This document shows positions 25,760 to 35,766 of a DNA stretch of 57,542 nucleotides, piece by piece (positions within the stretch are counted from its first letter, which is position 1; each line of letters starts with the position of its first letter). The stretch spans positions 1-57,542 of the forward strand of contig NZ_VUNL01000015.1 of the NCBI RefSeq assembly GCF_009697385.1. The letters are read 5' to 3'. The DNA is from Wylensekiella montiformis (GTDB taxonomy: Bacteria > Bacillota > Negativicutes > Selenomonadales > Selenomonadaceae). The translations under genes were made by a program, and so were the position numbers. The notes under the pieces were generated by a model. That model ran no database searches. It had not been told where the DNA came from and was given only the letters and a program-made list of their open reading frames with translations.

Positions 25760-25771
25760 GTATCTTGATAC
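25760..25771. promoter_or_regulatory. Palindrome near the feoAB promoter
   Basis: GTATCTTGATAC is a perfect 12-bp inverted repeat, 26 bp before the feoAB start. A weak TTGTCC at 25745-25750 lies upstream. It could be part of a metal-regulator operator, but it does not match a Fur or DtxR box well enough to name. Confidence 0.3.
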
Positions 25772-25797
25772 GAGAGCATCAGGAGAGAGGTAGGACT

Positions 25798-28173
25798 ATG
25801 AGATTAGATGAATTGAAGCCTGCGCAGGGCGCGTTTATCACGAAAGTGAGCGGCAGCGGCGCCCTGCGTCATCATTTACTCGATATGGGGCTGACGCCGC
25901 GCACGGAGGTCACCCTGCAGAAAACGGCTCCGATGGGCGATCCCGTCCAGATTAAGATTCGGGGTTATGAGCTGACGCTGCGTCTGGAAGAAGCCAGAAA
26001 TGTGGAAATCGATGGCGTTCATACGCAGGAGGCGGAGCTGTACCGCGAAAACCGTCTGCCGGACATCGATCATCCGGGGGTCGGCGAACTGGATCATGCG
26101 CCCAAAGCGCATAAGCATAAGGGGGCGCAGATTCCCCGGGGTCATGCGCTTTCCTTTGCGCTGATCGGCAATCAGAACTGTGGCAAAACGACGTTGTTCA
26201 ATCAGCTGACCGGCTCCAATCAGCATGTTGGCAACTTTCCCGGTGTGACCGTGGACCGCAAGGATGGACAGATTCGCAAGCATCCGGAGGCCAGGGTTAC
26301 GGACCTTCCGGGGATTTATTCGCTGTCCCCTTATTCCAGCGAGGAGATCGTTACGCGCGATTTTCTGCTGCAGGAGCATCCGGACGGCATCATCAATATT
26401 GTTGATGCGATGAATCTGGAACGCAATCTTTATCTGACCATGCAGCTTATGGAGCTGGAACTTCCGATGGTACTGGCGCTGAATATGATGGACGAGGTCC
26501 GCGATAACGGCGGCTCTGTGCGCATCAATGAGCTTGAAGCGATACTGGGCATTCCCGTTGTACCGATCGCTGCGGCCAAAAATGAAGGCGTGGACGAGCT
26601 GATCGATCATGCCATGCATGTTGCCCGGCATCGCACGCTGCCGTCGCGCATCGATTTTTGTCGGGACAGCGGGCAGAAGGGAGATCCGATTGCGGCGGTT
26701 CATCGGGCGATCCATGCGACCGTCCATATGATCGAGCCGGAAGCCGGAGCGGCGGATATGCCGGCCCGTTTTGCCGCGACCAAGCTGATTGAAAAGGATC
26801 ATCTCATGGCAGAGAAGCTGCATATCCCGCCGGAAAAGCACGAGGCGTTCGGCCACATTGTGGATATCATGGAGCAGGATGCCGGCATGGACGCGGAAGC
26901 GGCGATGGCTAATATGCGGTTCAGCTTTATCACGATGCTTTGCCGGAAGACCCTCGTGCGTCCGCATGAAAGCCGGGAACACCGCCGCAGTGTGGCGATT
27001 GACCGCCTGCTGACCGGCAAATATACGGCGATTCCCTCTTTTTTTGCCATCATGGGCCTGATTTTCGTCATGACGTTTTCGGGCATTGGCGCGGTCCTGT
27101 CTGACTGGATGGAGGCGGGAGTCGATGCGGTCAAGGAGGGAATGGACTTTTTGCTGACCGCATCGGATGTCAATCCGGTCGTCCATTCGCTGGTCATTCA
27201 TGGCGTGGCCGACGGCGTGGGAAGCGTCATCAGCTTTCTGCCTACGATCGTGACGCTTTTTTTCTTTCTGTCGATTCTGGAAGATACCGGCTATATGGCG
27301 CGGGTGGCCTTTGTCATGGACCGGCTGCTGCGCCGCATTGGCTTGTCGGGGCGAAGCATTGTGCCGATGCTGATCGGATTCGGCTGCTCGGTTCCCGCCA
27401 TCATGTCGACGCGGACTTTGTCCAGCGAACGCGACCGGAAAATGACGGTCCTGCTTACGCCGTTTATGAGCTGCAGCGCAAAGCTTCCCATATATACGCT
27501 GATGATCGGCGCATTTTTCCCGCGGGAGGATCAGGCGCTGATGATGATCTTTCTGTATGGGTTCGGGATTATCATGGGCCTCGGCTTTGCGCTGTTGCTG
27601 CGCCGGACGCGTTTCCGGGGAGAGCCGGTTCCCTTCGTCATGGAGCTGCCGAACTACCGCCTCCCCTCTGCGAAGAGCGTCGTCCGGCTGATCTGGGATA
27701 AGGCCAAGGGCTTTGTGGAACGGGCCTTTACGGTGATCTTTGCCGCCTCGATTTTGATCTGGTTCCTGCAAATGTTTGACGGCCATCTGAATGTGGCCGC
27801 TGCTCCGGAGGAAAGTCTGCTGGCTTCTATCGGACGTTTGGCTGCGCCGCTTTTTGCGCCGCTCGGTTTTGCGGACTGGCGGGCGGCCACGGCGCTGCTC
27901 ACCGGATTTGCGGCCAAGGAGACCGTAGTCTCTACGCTGACGGTTTTGCTCGGCGGTGATACGGAAAGTCTGAAGGCGATGTTTACGCCGATGACGGCGA
28001 CCGTGTTTCTGATCTTTACGCTGCTGTATACTCCATGTGTGGCAGCCATTGCGACCGTGCGGCGGGAGATCGGCAGTCTGAATGCCTGGGCGACCGTCGT
28101 CACCCAGTGCGTCATCGCCTGGCTGGCCGCGTATGTCATGCACGGCTTATTCATCCTCGCGGGCTGGCAGTGA
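25798..28173 (+). CDS. feoB: Ferrous iron transporter, FeoA-FeoB fusion
   Basis: FeoB imports Fe2+ using an N-terminal G domain; FeoA is normally a separate SH3-like partner. Here one 791-residue chain starts with a FeoA domain (about 1-78; LRHHLLDMGLTPRTEVTLQK is its core). A linker leads to the FeoB G domain with G1 GNQNCGKTT (about 125), G3 DLPGIYSLSPYS and G4 NMMDE. A helical domain and about ten membrane segments follow, including the Gate motifs PMLIGFGCSVPAIMSTRTL and SCSAKLPIY. AGGAGAGAGG precedes ATG 25798. No separate feoA or feoC is adjacent. Confidence 0.93.
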   Translation: MRLDELKPAQGAFITKVSGSGALRHHLLDMGLTPRTEVTLQKTAPMGDPVQIKIRGYELTLRLEEARNVEIDGVHTQEAELYRENRLPDIDHPGVGELDHAPKAHKHKGAQIPRGHALSFALIGNQNCGKTTLFNQLTGSNQHVGNFPGVTVDRKDGQIRKHPEARVTDLPGIYSLSPYSSEEIVTRDFLLQEHPDGIINIVDAMNLERNLYLTMQLMELELPMVLALNMMDEVRDNGGSVRINELEAILGIPVVPIAAAKNEGVDELIDHAMHVARHRTLPSRIDFCRDSGQKGDPIAAVHRAIHATVHMIEPEAGAADMPARFAATKLIEKDHLMAEKLHIPPEKHEAFGHIVDIMEQDAGMDAEAAMANMRFSFITMLCRKTLVRPHESREHRRSVAIDRLLTGKYTAIPSFFAIMGLIFVMTFSGIGAVLSDWMEAGVDAVKEGMDFLLTASDVNPVVHSLVIHGVADGVGSVISFLPTIVTLFFFLSILEDTGYMARVAFVMDRLLRRIGLSGRSIVPMLIGFGCSVPAIMSTRTLSSERDRKMTVLLTPFMSCSAKLPIYTLMIGAFFPREDQALMMIFLYGFGIIMGLGFALLLRRTRFRGEPVPFVMELPNYRLPSAKSVVRLIWDKAKGFVERAFTVIFAASILIWFLQMFDGHLNVAAAPEESLLASIGRLAAPLFAPLGFADWRAATALLTGFAAKETVVSTLTVLLGGDTESLKAMFTPMTATVFLIFTLLYTPCVAAIATVRREIGSLNAWATVVTQCVIAWLAAYVMHGLFILAGWQ

Positions 28174-28192
28174 ATGATAAAGATATGTCTTT

Positions 28193-28221
28193 TTGACGGC
28201 GCCTTTGCAGGATGTTATAAT
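28193..28221 (+). promoter_or_regulatory. Promoter of manA
   Basis: TTGACG (28193-28198) and TATAAT (28216-28221) with a 17-bp spacer, 54 bp before the start codon. Confidence 0.7.
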
Positions 28222-28275
28222 AGCATCGGGCAAAGAGATGAAATCCATGGATATATTGAAGCGGAGGCATGAATT

Positions 28276-29241
28276 ATGTTGTATCCTATGCTGTTGGAAG
28301 CGCCGTTAAAGGACTATCTCTGGGGCGGTACGCGGCTCAAGACGAAGTATGGCAAGAAGACAGAGCTGAATAAGGTGGCCGAGAGCTGGGAACTGTCCTG
28401 TCATAAGGACGGAAAAAGCATTATCGCCAATGGTGAGGCTGCCGGGCAGACGCTAGAGAGCTGGCTGGACAAGCAGGGAAAGAGCGTGCTCGGCACGAGA
28501 GCGGAAGCGTTTCCGTATTTTCCCCTGTTGATCAAGCTCATCGATGCCAAGGGGAATCTTTCCGTACAGGTTCATCCGGACAATGATTATGCGATGCGGG
28601 TTGAGGGCGAGTACGGCAAGACGGAGATGTGGTATATCGTCGAATGTGAGCCGGGCGCCAGTCTGTTGTATGGATTCAATCATAAGATTTCCCGGGAGGA
28701 GTTTAAAAAGCGCATCGAAGAGAATACGCTGCTGGAAGTCTGCAATCGCGTGCCGGTACACAAGGGCGATGTGTTCTTTATTGATGCGGGAACACTTCAT
28801 GCGATCGGCGAAGGAATCGTCATTTGTGAGATTCAGCAGAATTCCAATACGACATACCGTATTTATGACTATGGACGTGTCGGGAAGGACGGCAAGCCGC
28901 GCGAACTGCATGTCGGCAAGGCCATGGATGTGACGAAGCTGGAGCCGCCGACGCGCGGGAACAAGGCATTGGCGCATATTGATATCATTCCGGGGCTTCG
29001 GGCGGAGCTTCTGGCAGAATGTGAATATTTCACGGTATATCACGGCAGTCTGGACGGCGTATGCCAGCTTCAGGCCGGAGCTGAGTCGTTCCAGAGCCTG
29101 ACTGTTCTGGAGGGCGATATGAAGCTGAGCTGCGGGCAGGATCAGCTGGATCTTTCCATCGGGCGTACGGTATTTTTGCCGGCCGGCATCGGAACATATC
29201 AGCTTTCCGGCACAGCTGAGTTTATCCTGAGCAAGCTTTAA
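28276..29241 (+). CDS. manA: Mannose-6-phosphate isomerase, class I
   Basis: This enzyme interconverts mannose 6-phosphate and fructose 6-phosphate, feeding mannose into glycolysis or supplying GDP-mannose for envelope sugars. The 321-residue product matches the short Firmicute-type class I enzyme. Zinc ligands lie in LSVQVHPDNDYA and KTEMWYIVE, and the active-site stretch DVFFIDAGTLHAIGEG is intact. It has its own promoter. The queC gene begins 139 bp downstream behind a structured leader. Confidence 0.92.
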   Translation: MLYPMLLEAPLKDYLWGGTRLKTKYGKKTELNKVAESWELSCHKDGKSIIANGEAAGQTLESWLDKQGKSVLGTRAEAFPYFPLLIKLIDAKGNLSVQVHPDNDYAMRVEGEYGKTEMWYIVECEPGASLLYGFNHKISREEFKKRIEENTLLEVCNRVPVHKGDVFFIDAGTLHAIGEGIVICEIQQNSNTTYRIYDYGRVGKDGKPRELHVGKAMDVTKLEPPTRGNKALAHIDIIPGLRAELLAECEYFTVYHGSLDGVCQLQAGAESFQSLTVLEGDMKLSCGQDQLDLSIGRTVFLPAGIGTYQLSGTAEFILSKL

Positions 29242-29292
29242 AAAACGGAATACGGGCTGCTGCGGGGAACGCGGTTATAAAATGAAATCAGG

Positions 29293-29347
29293 GCGTTACG
29301 GGTGCTTATCGCCCGCCATAGAGGCGGGGGCTTGGCACCCGTAATGC
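29293..29347 (+). promoter_or_regulatory. Structured leader RNA upstream of queC (unassigned)
   Basis: GCGTTACGGGTGC (29293-29305) pairs with GCACCCGTAATGC (29335-29347) over 13 bp, including one G-U. A symmetric six-by-six internal loop (TTATCG opposite GGCTTG) follows, then CCCGCC/GGCGGG capped by ATAGA. No T run follows, so it is not a simple terminator. It ends 33 bp before queC, close to the ribosome binding site GGGAAGGGGAA. The preQ1-I consensus is not evident. It may be a cis-regulatory element of unknown ligand. Confidence 0.45.
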
Positions 29348-29380
29348 ATCGGATGAATCGGGAAGGGGAAACAATAACGT

Positions 29381-30085
29381 ATGAAAGCAATGGTATTAAG
29401 CAGCGGGGGCGTTGATTCGACGACAGCGGTAGGGCTGGCTGTCCAGCGTTACGGGAAGGAAAATGTCCTGTCCTTGTCGATATCCTATGGGCAGAAGCAT
29501 GACCGGGAAATACGGGCAGCCCGTGATGTGGCGGCTCATTATGGCATAGAGCAGATTTTTCTGGATCTCAGCAAGATTTTTCAATACAGTGATTGTTCGC
29601 TGCTTCGCCAGTCTGCGGAGGAGATACCGGAGGAGAGTTATGCGGAGCAGATTCGGAAAACAAAGGGCGAAAAGCCGGTCAGCACGTACGTGCCTTTCCG
29701 CAACGGCTTGTTTCTGTCCTCTGCGGCCAGTATTGCGCTGAGCAAGGGCTGCGGCGTCATTTACTACGGCGCGCATGCTGATGACTCCGCCGGATTTGCT
29801 TACCCGGATTGTTCGCCGGTGTTCCATGAGGCAATGAGCCGGGCGGTCTGGGAAGGATCGGGGCATCAGCTGAAGCTGGAAGCGCCCTTTGTGCAGTGCA
29901 ACAAGGCCGGGGTGGTAAAACTTGGGCTGGAACTTGGGGTTCCTTACGAACTCACATGGTCTTGTTATGAGGGCGGCGATGTACCATGCGGACGCTGCGG
30001 TACCTGTATTGACCGGGCTGCGGCCTTTGCGGCAAACGGGGTAGAGGATCCGGCGCTTGCCCGGCGCGGCGGGTCGGGGAAATGA
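29381..30085 (+). CDS. queC: 7-cyano-7-deazaguanine synthase QueC
   Basis: QueC makes preQ0 from 7-carboxy-7-deazaguanine with ATP and ammonia, in queuosine synthesis. The 234-residue product has the PP-loop SSGGVDSTTA near the N-terminus, ISYGQKHDRE, TYVPFRNGLF, GAHADDSAGFAYPDC and the zinc cysteines CYEGGDVPCGRCGTC. Length and motifs are typical. queD, queE and queF are not in the window. An HD-domain gene begins 9 bp after its stop. Confidence 0.96.
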   Translation: MKAMVLSSGGVDSTTAVGLAVQRYGKENVLSLSISYGQKHDREIRAARDVAAHYGIEQIFLDLSKIFQYSDCSLLRQSAEEIPEESYAEQIRKTKGEKPVSTYVPFRNGLFLSSAASIALSKGCGVIYYGAHADDSAGFAYPDCSPVFHEAMSRAVWEGSGHQLKLEAPFVQCNKAGVVKLGLELGVPYELTWSCYEGGDVPCGRCGTCIDRAAAFAANGVEDPALARRGGSGK

Positions 30086-30094
30086 GATGGTATC

Positions 30095-30586
30095 ATGGAT
30101 AAGACAGAGCTTTTAAACCGGATGATTGCATGGGATCAGGGCGATCCCCGCCGCATACAGCATGCGCTGAAGGTGTATCAGTTTGCGTCCCTCATCGGAC
30201 GCATGGAAGGTCTGCCGGGGGACGTGCAGGATGTGCTGGAGATCGCAGCGATTCTTCACGACATCGGCATTCATGCGGCCGAGAAAAAATATGGAAGCAC
30301 AGCGGGAAAGTATCAGGAGCAGGAAGGCGGCCCAGTGGCGGAACAGATCCTGCATGAACTCGGCATCGGCGCCGGGATTATCGAGCGGGTGCGGTTCCTT
30401 GTGGAGCATCACCATACTTATACCGGCGTGGATGGCATGGACTATCAGATTCTGCTGGAGGCGGATTTTCTGGTCAACGCCTATGAGGATGAGCTTTCGC
30501 CCGCGGCTCTGCGATCTTTTCGGGATAATGTGTTCCGGACGGAGAGCGGCCGGAAGCTGCTGCAGCAGATTTACGGGATTGCATGA
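30095..30586 (+). CDS. HD-domain phosphohydrolase-like protein, 163 aa
   Basis: The product has the HD metal motif in EIAAILHDIGIHAAEKKYGS (about residues 49-68) and a later VEHHHTYTGVDGMDYQILLE with further histidines and aspartates. This is the pattern of stand-alone HD hydrolases acting on nucleotides or phosphate esters. The substrate is unknown. It lies 9 bp after queC and probably shares its transcript. A strong hairpin terminator follows. Confidence 0.82.
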   Translation: MDKTELLNRMIAWDQGDPRRIQHALKVYQFASLIGRMEGLPGDVQDVLEIAAILHDIGIHAAEKKYGSTAGKYQEQEGGPVAEQILHELGIGAGIIERVRFLVEHHHTYTGVDGMDYQILLEADFLVNAYEDELSPAALRSFRDNVFRTESGRKLLQQIYGIA

Positions 30587-30593
30587 CAAAAAA

Positions 30594-30633
30594 AGAGGCT
30601 GTATATCCACATAAGTATGGATATACAGCCTCT
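30594..30633. terminator. Strong hairpin terminator between the HD gene and tRNA-Gly
   Basis: AGAGGCTGTATATCCA pairs perfectly over 16 bp with TGGATATACAGCCTCT around an 8-base loop. An A run lies on the left, which becomes a T run for the minus-strand tRNA transcript. Confidence 0.85.
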
Positions 30634-30645
30634 TGCTGTTTCAAA

Positions 30646-30719
30646 TGGAGCGGGCAATGGGAATCGAACCCACCTCTCTAGCTTGGGAAGCTGGCATTCT
30701 ACCGATGAACTATGCCCGC
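30646..30719 (-). tRNA. tRNA-Gly(CCC)
   Basis: The minus strand folds as a 74-nt tRNA with CCA encoded. The acceptor stem GCGGGCA/TGCCCGC is perfect; the D arm is GTTC...GAAT and the T arm is GTGGG-TTCGATT-CCCAT. The anticodon loop TTCCCAA gives anticodon CCC, for glycine codon GGG. The anticodon stem CCAGC/GCTAG contains one C-A mismatch at the second pair, so the loop assignment should be checked with a covariance model. Confidence 0.88.
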
Positions 30720-30856
30720 ATCAACATGATACAGTATAGCATAGTTTTTTCTACCGGTCAATGCTTTTCTTTGAGGAATGCCGGGGCAAGGAAGATGAGG
30801 CGGACCGATTCGCAGAGGAGGTTTATCCGACCCTAAAGACCTGAACAAGTCTCACT

Positions 30857-32173
<1,317 letters not shown>

Positions 32174-32209
32174 TCAGCGAATTTGTTGATAAACATTCTC
32201 ACTTACTAC

Positions 32210-32238
32210 ATGATATCATATATGAGAAATATTTTCAA
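32210..32238 (-). promoter_or_regulatory. Promoter of eno
   Basis: On the minus strand TTGAAA (32238-32233) and TATCAT (32215-32210) are separated by 17 bp, about 50 bp before the start codon. Confidence 0.6.
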
Positions 32239-32655
32239 CAAAAGACATAAAATGATTCGCTTTCAGGTTTATTGTAGCCGGACGGAAGCGATATTTCTGT
32301 TACAATTGCAACAATTTATTTTTTGCTGGCTAAAGGCTGGCTGAAACGGGTTCTTGTCCGGATGGGGGAATAGAACAGCGGATGAAAAACGGAAAGAATC
32401 GATGGATTCATCGCTAAAAGCGATGGTTCTGCTGACCGGCCATGTTATAATAGGCAAGAGAGAAATGCTTTTAGAAGGGGATGGCATGATGATTCAGCAG
32501 ATGCGCTACCGTTTTATAAAGTGAGATTCATTCAGAGCCTTAGTGCCCATTAGCAACGGATAAAACGGAAGCACATGGACAACGATTTATGTTAAGATGA
32601 TATATGGTTTCGATCTACGATGAGGGAAAGATGAATTGGAAAGGAGTCTGGCAAA
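32239..32655. other. Gene-poor interval between eno and the epimerase gene
   Basis: No long coding region is convincing in this gap of about 500 bp (32159-32655), including the eno promoter. A small hairpin (ATCGCT/AGCGAT) lies at about 32409-32425 and a TATAAT at 32446-32451. The 219-bp minus-strand frame at 32269-32487 has neither a ribosome binding site nor a protein-like sequence. Confidence 0.5.
32486..32524 (+). CDS. Possible 12-residue leader peptide
   Basis: TATAAT (32446-32451) is followed by AGAAGGGG (32473-32480) and an ATG five bases later that encodes MMIQQMRYRFIK and a stop. The spacing of promoter element, ribosome binding site and start is good, but the peptide is very short. 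It could be a leader peptide for the epimerase transcript or a gene remnant. Confidence 0.25.
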   Translation: MMIQQMRYRFIK

Positions 32656-33537
32656 ATGCTTTATACGTTGGAAAATGAGGTTCTTTGTGTGCAGGTGCGC
32701 AGTCTGGGGGCGGAACTCCGCTCAATCCGCGAGCGGGCGGATGAGACCGAATATCTGTGGAACGGAGATCCGGTCTGGTGGAAATACAGTTCGCCGGTGC
32801 TGTTTCCGATCGTTGGCAAGCTTTGCGGGGGAAAATATCGCGTGAATGGCCGGGAATATCAGCTGCCGGGACATGGACTCGGGCGCATATCCGAATTTCG
32901 TCTGGTCCATCGCCAGCCGGATTCCGTGGAATTTGCGCTGGACTGGTCCGAGGAGAGCCTGAAGAGCTATCCGTGGAAGTTTCAGCTGCTCATCGGATAT
33001 GTGCTGGAAAAGAACCGGATTACCGTGCGCTGGGTCGTCCGGAATCTCGACGATAAGGAAATGATTTACTCGATCGGAGCGCATGGGGCATATCGCTGCC
33101 CGATTGTGGCAGGCGAATCCTTTGAGGACTGTTACCTTCAGTTCAGTGAGCAGGAAGATGCGGGCAATATGCCGCTGAATGAGAACGGGCAATTCCTGCG
33201 CGGATACGGCACGGCGCGTTTGTCCGGGGCCGAACTGCCACTTCGCTATGAGATGTTCCGGCATGATGCCTTGGCTTATGATGCGCAGAAATCGGATACG
33301 GTGCGCCTCTGCTCGAGAAAGAGTGATAAGTGCCTGACCATTACGGCCAAAGGCTTTCCCTATTGGGGATATTGGACGCCGGGGCAGGGCGGCGCACCGT
33401 TTCTCTGCATTGAGCCATGGCATGGACATGCGGATTACGCGGACTTTGACGGGGAGTTTGCCGAACGAGCGGGAAGTGAGCGCCTCCAGCCCGGCGGGCA
33501 GGCAGAATATAGTTATACCATAACGATTGGCCGGTGA
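32656..33537 (+). CDS. Aldose 1-epimerase family protein
   Basis: Proteins of this fold interconvert anomers of hexoses or related sugar phosphates. The 293-residue product opens MLYTLENEVLCVQVRSLGAE, with WWKYSSPVLFPIVGKLCGGK and a GHGLGRISEF histidine region. IGAHGAYRCPI and FLCIEPWHGHADY near the C-terminus carry the usual catalytic histidine and glutamate. It belongs to the LacX/YeaD-like branch rather than GalM itself, so the substrate is uncertain. AAGGAG precedes the ATG. thiD follows after 12 bp. Confidence 0.85.
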   Translation: MLYTLENEVLCVQVRSLGAELRSIRERADETEYLWNGDPVWWKYSSPVLFPIVGKLCGGKYRVNGREYQLPGHGLGRISEFRLVHRQPDSVEFALDWSEESLKSYPWKFQLLIGYVLEKNRITVRWVVRNLDDKEMIYSIGAHGAYRCPIVAGESFEDCYLQFSEQEDAGNMPLNENGQFLRGYGTARLSGAELPLRYEMFRHDALAYDAQKSDTVRLCSRKSDKCLTITAKGFPYWGYWTPGQGGAPFLCIEPWHGHADYADFDGEFAERAGSERLQPGGQAEYSYTITIGR

Positions 33538-33549
33538 AGGAGGACTTTC

Positions 33550-34359
33550 ATGGAACGGATGGCAAAAGTATTGACGATCGCCGGCAGCGATTCCAGCGGC
33601 GGCGCCGGAATACAGGCAGATCTCAAGACGATGATGGCGCATGGCGTCTATGGAATGAGTGCGGTGACTGCGCTCACTGCGCAGAATACGGCCGGCGTCG
33701 CGGCCGTGCAGGAAGTCACGCCGGAATTTCTGGCGGCAGAGATCGACGCCGTGTTTGAAGATATCCGTCCGGATGCGGTCAAGGTCGGTATGGTGGCGTC
33801 CGAAGACCTGATCCTGGTCATCGCTGAGAAGCTCAGGGAATATGACGCAAAGCATATCGTGGTGGATCCGGTCATGACAGCGACAAGCGGCGCTGAGCTG
33901 ATGGAGAAGGGAGCGGAAGCGGTCCTGCGGGAGGAGCTGTTTCCTCTGGCTGAGCTTATCACGCCGAATGTACCCGAACTGGAGATCCTGTCCCGCCGGA
34001 AGATCCGCTGTGAAAAGGATCTGGTTGAGGCGGCCCGGAAGGTATGGCAGGAAGCCGGTGTGAATGTCCTTGGCAAAGGCGGGCATTTGGGCGGGACGGC
34101 CAACGATGTGCTCGTTTCAGCAGCAGGGATCAGGTGGTATATGGGACAGCGCATTGACAATCCGAATACGCATGGAACCGGCTGTACGCTGTCGAGCGCC
34201 ATTGCATCGAATCTGGCGAAGGCATATGGGTTGGAGGCGTCCGTTGAACTGGCCAAGGACTACCTTACCGGCGCGTTGCTGGACGGGCTGGATCTCGGAC
34301 AGGGGAGCGGGCCGCTGAACCATGGCTTTGCTCTGGACGGTGATTTTTTTCGGCAGTGA
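33550..34359 (+). CDS. thiD: Hydroxymethylpyrimidine/phosphomethylpyrimidine kinase ThiD
   Basis: ThiD phosphorylates HMP and HMP-P for thiamine synthesis. The 269-residue product has the N-terminal TIAGSDSSGGAGIQADLKTM, MSAVTALTAQNT, VVDPVMTATSGA, and the anion-hole and catalytic motif THGTGCTLSSAIASNLA. Length and motifs are typical. No other thi gene is near, so it may act in salvage. It is cotranscribed with the epimerase gene by spacing. Confidence 0.93.
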   Translation: MERMAKVLTIAGSDSSGGAGIQADLKTMMAHGVYGMSAVTALTAQNTAGVAAVQEVTPEFLAAEIDAVFEDIRPDAVKVGMVASEDLILVIAEKLREYDAKHIVVDPVMTATSGAELMEKGAEAVLREELFPLAELITPNVPELEILSRRKIRCEKDLVEAARKVWQEAGVNVLGKGGHLGGTANDVLVSAAGIRWYMGQRIDNPNTHGTGCTLSSAIASNLAKAYGLEASVELAKDYLTGALLDGLDLGQGSGPLNHGFALDGDFFRQ

Positions 34360-34484
34360 AGACCGCGCCTGGAGGGCCTCTCCCGGCAGACAACAGACGG
34401 AACCATGCTTTCGTACATAGGTTTCTTGATTTTTTCAGGGGGAAAGACGATAATAGAATATATGTGTCTGTTTGGAGGGATTCT

Positions 34485-35726
34485 ATGAGGCGAATAGTCT
34501 TTCGGACCGCGCTTGTTTTGTGCTGTATGTTTCTGTTTGCGGTGCAGGCTTCGGCCGCCGGGGCGGATTTTCAGCAGCGCGCCGGCAGCATGGCTGAAAT
34601 CACGGGGGTCCGTGTGAGTACGGAAGCGAATAAGACACGCGTCGTCATTGATGCGGACCGCCCGGTTTCCTTCCGGAAAACCCTGCTGGATCATCCGGAC
34701 CGCGTGGTGATCGACATACCGAAAGCCTGGCTGTCTCCGAAGGTAAAAAAGGATATTGCTGTGAACAGCCGTTTTGTCGGCCGCGTCCGGGCCGCGCAGT
34801 TTAATCCGGATACGGTTCGCATCGTGATGGAATCCAAGGTGGGACGCGGCAATCATCGTGCGTTTTCCCTTCAGGGAGGGCCGGTTCCTGCGCGCGTCGT
34901 GCTGGATATCGGCGATCTCAGTCCGGATTCTTCGCAGGCGTCCATTCGTCTGCCGGGGCAGACGGGGGATGCGGCCGGGCAGGCGCCGGAAAAGCCGGCG
35001 AAGAATCCGGCTGCGGCGAAGCCCACCGGGGGCGGACAGAAACCGGATAAAAAAACGGATAAAAAAGACGATAAGAAGCCGGATCAGCCTGCGGTCCAGC
35101 CGTCTCATTCCGACAGCGAAGGGGAGGACGAGCTGGCCGGCATCACCGGGCTCAGAGGGCGGAAGATTACGATTGATGCCGGTCACGGCGGCAATGATTC
35201 CGGCGCAATCGGACCGACCGGCGTTATGGAAAAGAGCGTGACGCTTCGCGTGGCGAATGAGCTCAAACGCTTGTTGGCGGCGGAGGGAGCGACCGTGTAT
35301 ATGACCCGTGAAACCGATACGGAGGTTTCGCCGAAAGGCGCTGATGCCAGCGATATCGAAGAGCTTCAGGCCCGCTGCGATGTGGGAAACCGGAACGGAT
35401 CCGATATTTTCATTTCGATTCACATGGATTCCTTTTCCAATGGCGCGGCCAGAGGGACGACCGGGTATTACTATTCACTCGGCTCGCAGAAATCGCGTGA
35501 TCTGGCAGACAAGGTGCGGTCCGGTGTGATCGATCAGCTCGGCACGCAGAGCCGCGGCACGCAGAGCTGCAACTTCTATGTCTGCAAGCATACGGATATG
35601 CCGGCGACGCTGGTTGAGCTGGCCTTTATTTCCAATCCGTCGGAAGAGAAGCTGATGGACAGCGAGGATGGGATTCACAAGGCGGCTCAGGGGATCGCCG
35701 ACGGTATTGCGGACTATTTCGGATGA
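34485..35726 (+). CDS. Secreted N-acetylmuramoyl-L-alanine amidase with AMIN domain
   Basis: This AmiC-type cell-wall hydrolase would cleave septal peptidoglycan. The 413-residue product has a signal peptide (to ...VQASAA, about residue 24) and an AMIN domain (about 35-140). A Pro/Lys-rich linker (about 155-215, with many KPDKK repeats) leads to an Amidase_3 domain with zinc ligands in [21 protein letters not shown] and SIHMDSF, and the catalytic glutamate in [13 protein letters not shown] 34485 follows TTGGAGGG. The periplasmic-type AMIN plan again fits a diderm cell. Confidence 0.93.
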   Translation: MRRIVFRTALVLCCMFLFAVQASAAGADFQQRAGSMAEITGVRVSTEANKTRVVIDADRPVSFRKTLLDHPDRVVIDIPKAWLSPKVKKDIAVNSRFVGRVRAAQFNPDTVRIVMESKVGRGNHRAFSLQGGPVPARVVLDIGDLSPDSSQASIRLPGQTGDAAGQAPEKPAKNPAAAKPTGGGQKPDKKTDKKDDKKPDQPAVQPSHSDSEGEDELAGITGLRGRKITIDAGHGGNDSGAIGPTGVMEKSVTLRVANELKRLLAAEGATVYMTRETDTEVSPKGADASDIEELQARCDVGNRNGSDIFISIHMDSFSNGAARGTTGYYYSLGSQKSRDLADKVRSGVIDQLGTQSRGTQSCNFYVCKHTDMPATLVELAFISNPSEEKLMDSEDGIHKAAQGIADGIADYFG

Positions 35727-35766
35727 GGCGTGCCGGAGAAAGAAAGTGAGGCATAAGGGCATAGAA

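Noticed and set aside
25876-28143. Minus-strand open frame of 755 codons opposite feoAB
   Set aside because: It lies wholly antisense to a gene with clear FeoA/FeoB motifs. Its composition (His/Arg-rich) is that of an antisense shadow in GC-rich DNA.
30633-30836. Plus-strand frame of 67 codons over the tRNA
   Set aside because: It is the reverse of a well-folded tRNA-Gly and continues into non-coding sequence.
32269-32487. Minus-strand frame of 72 codons between eno and the epimerase gene
   Set aside because: It has no ribosome binding site and a low-complexity Ser/Pro sequence, and it overlaps likely promoter elements.
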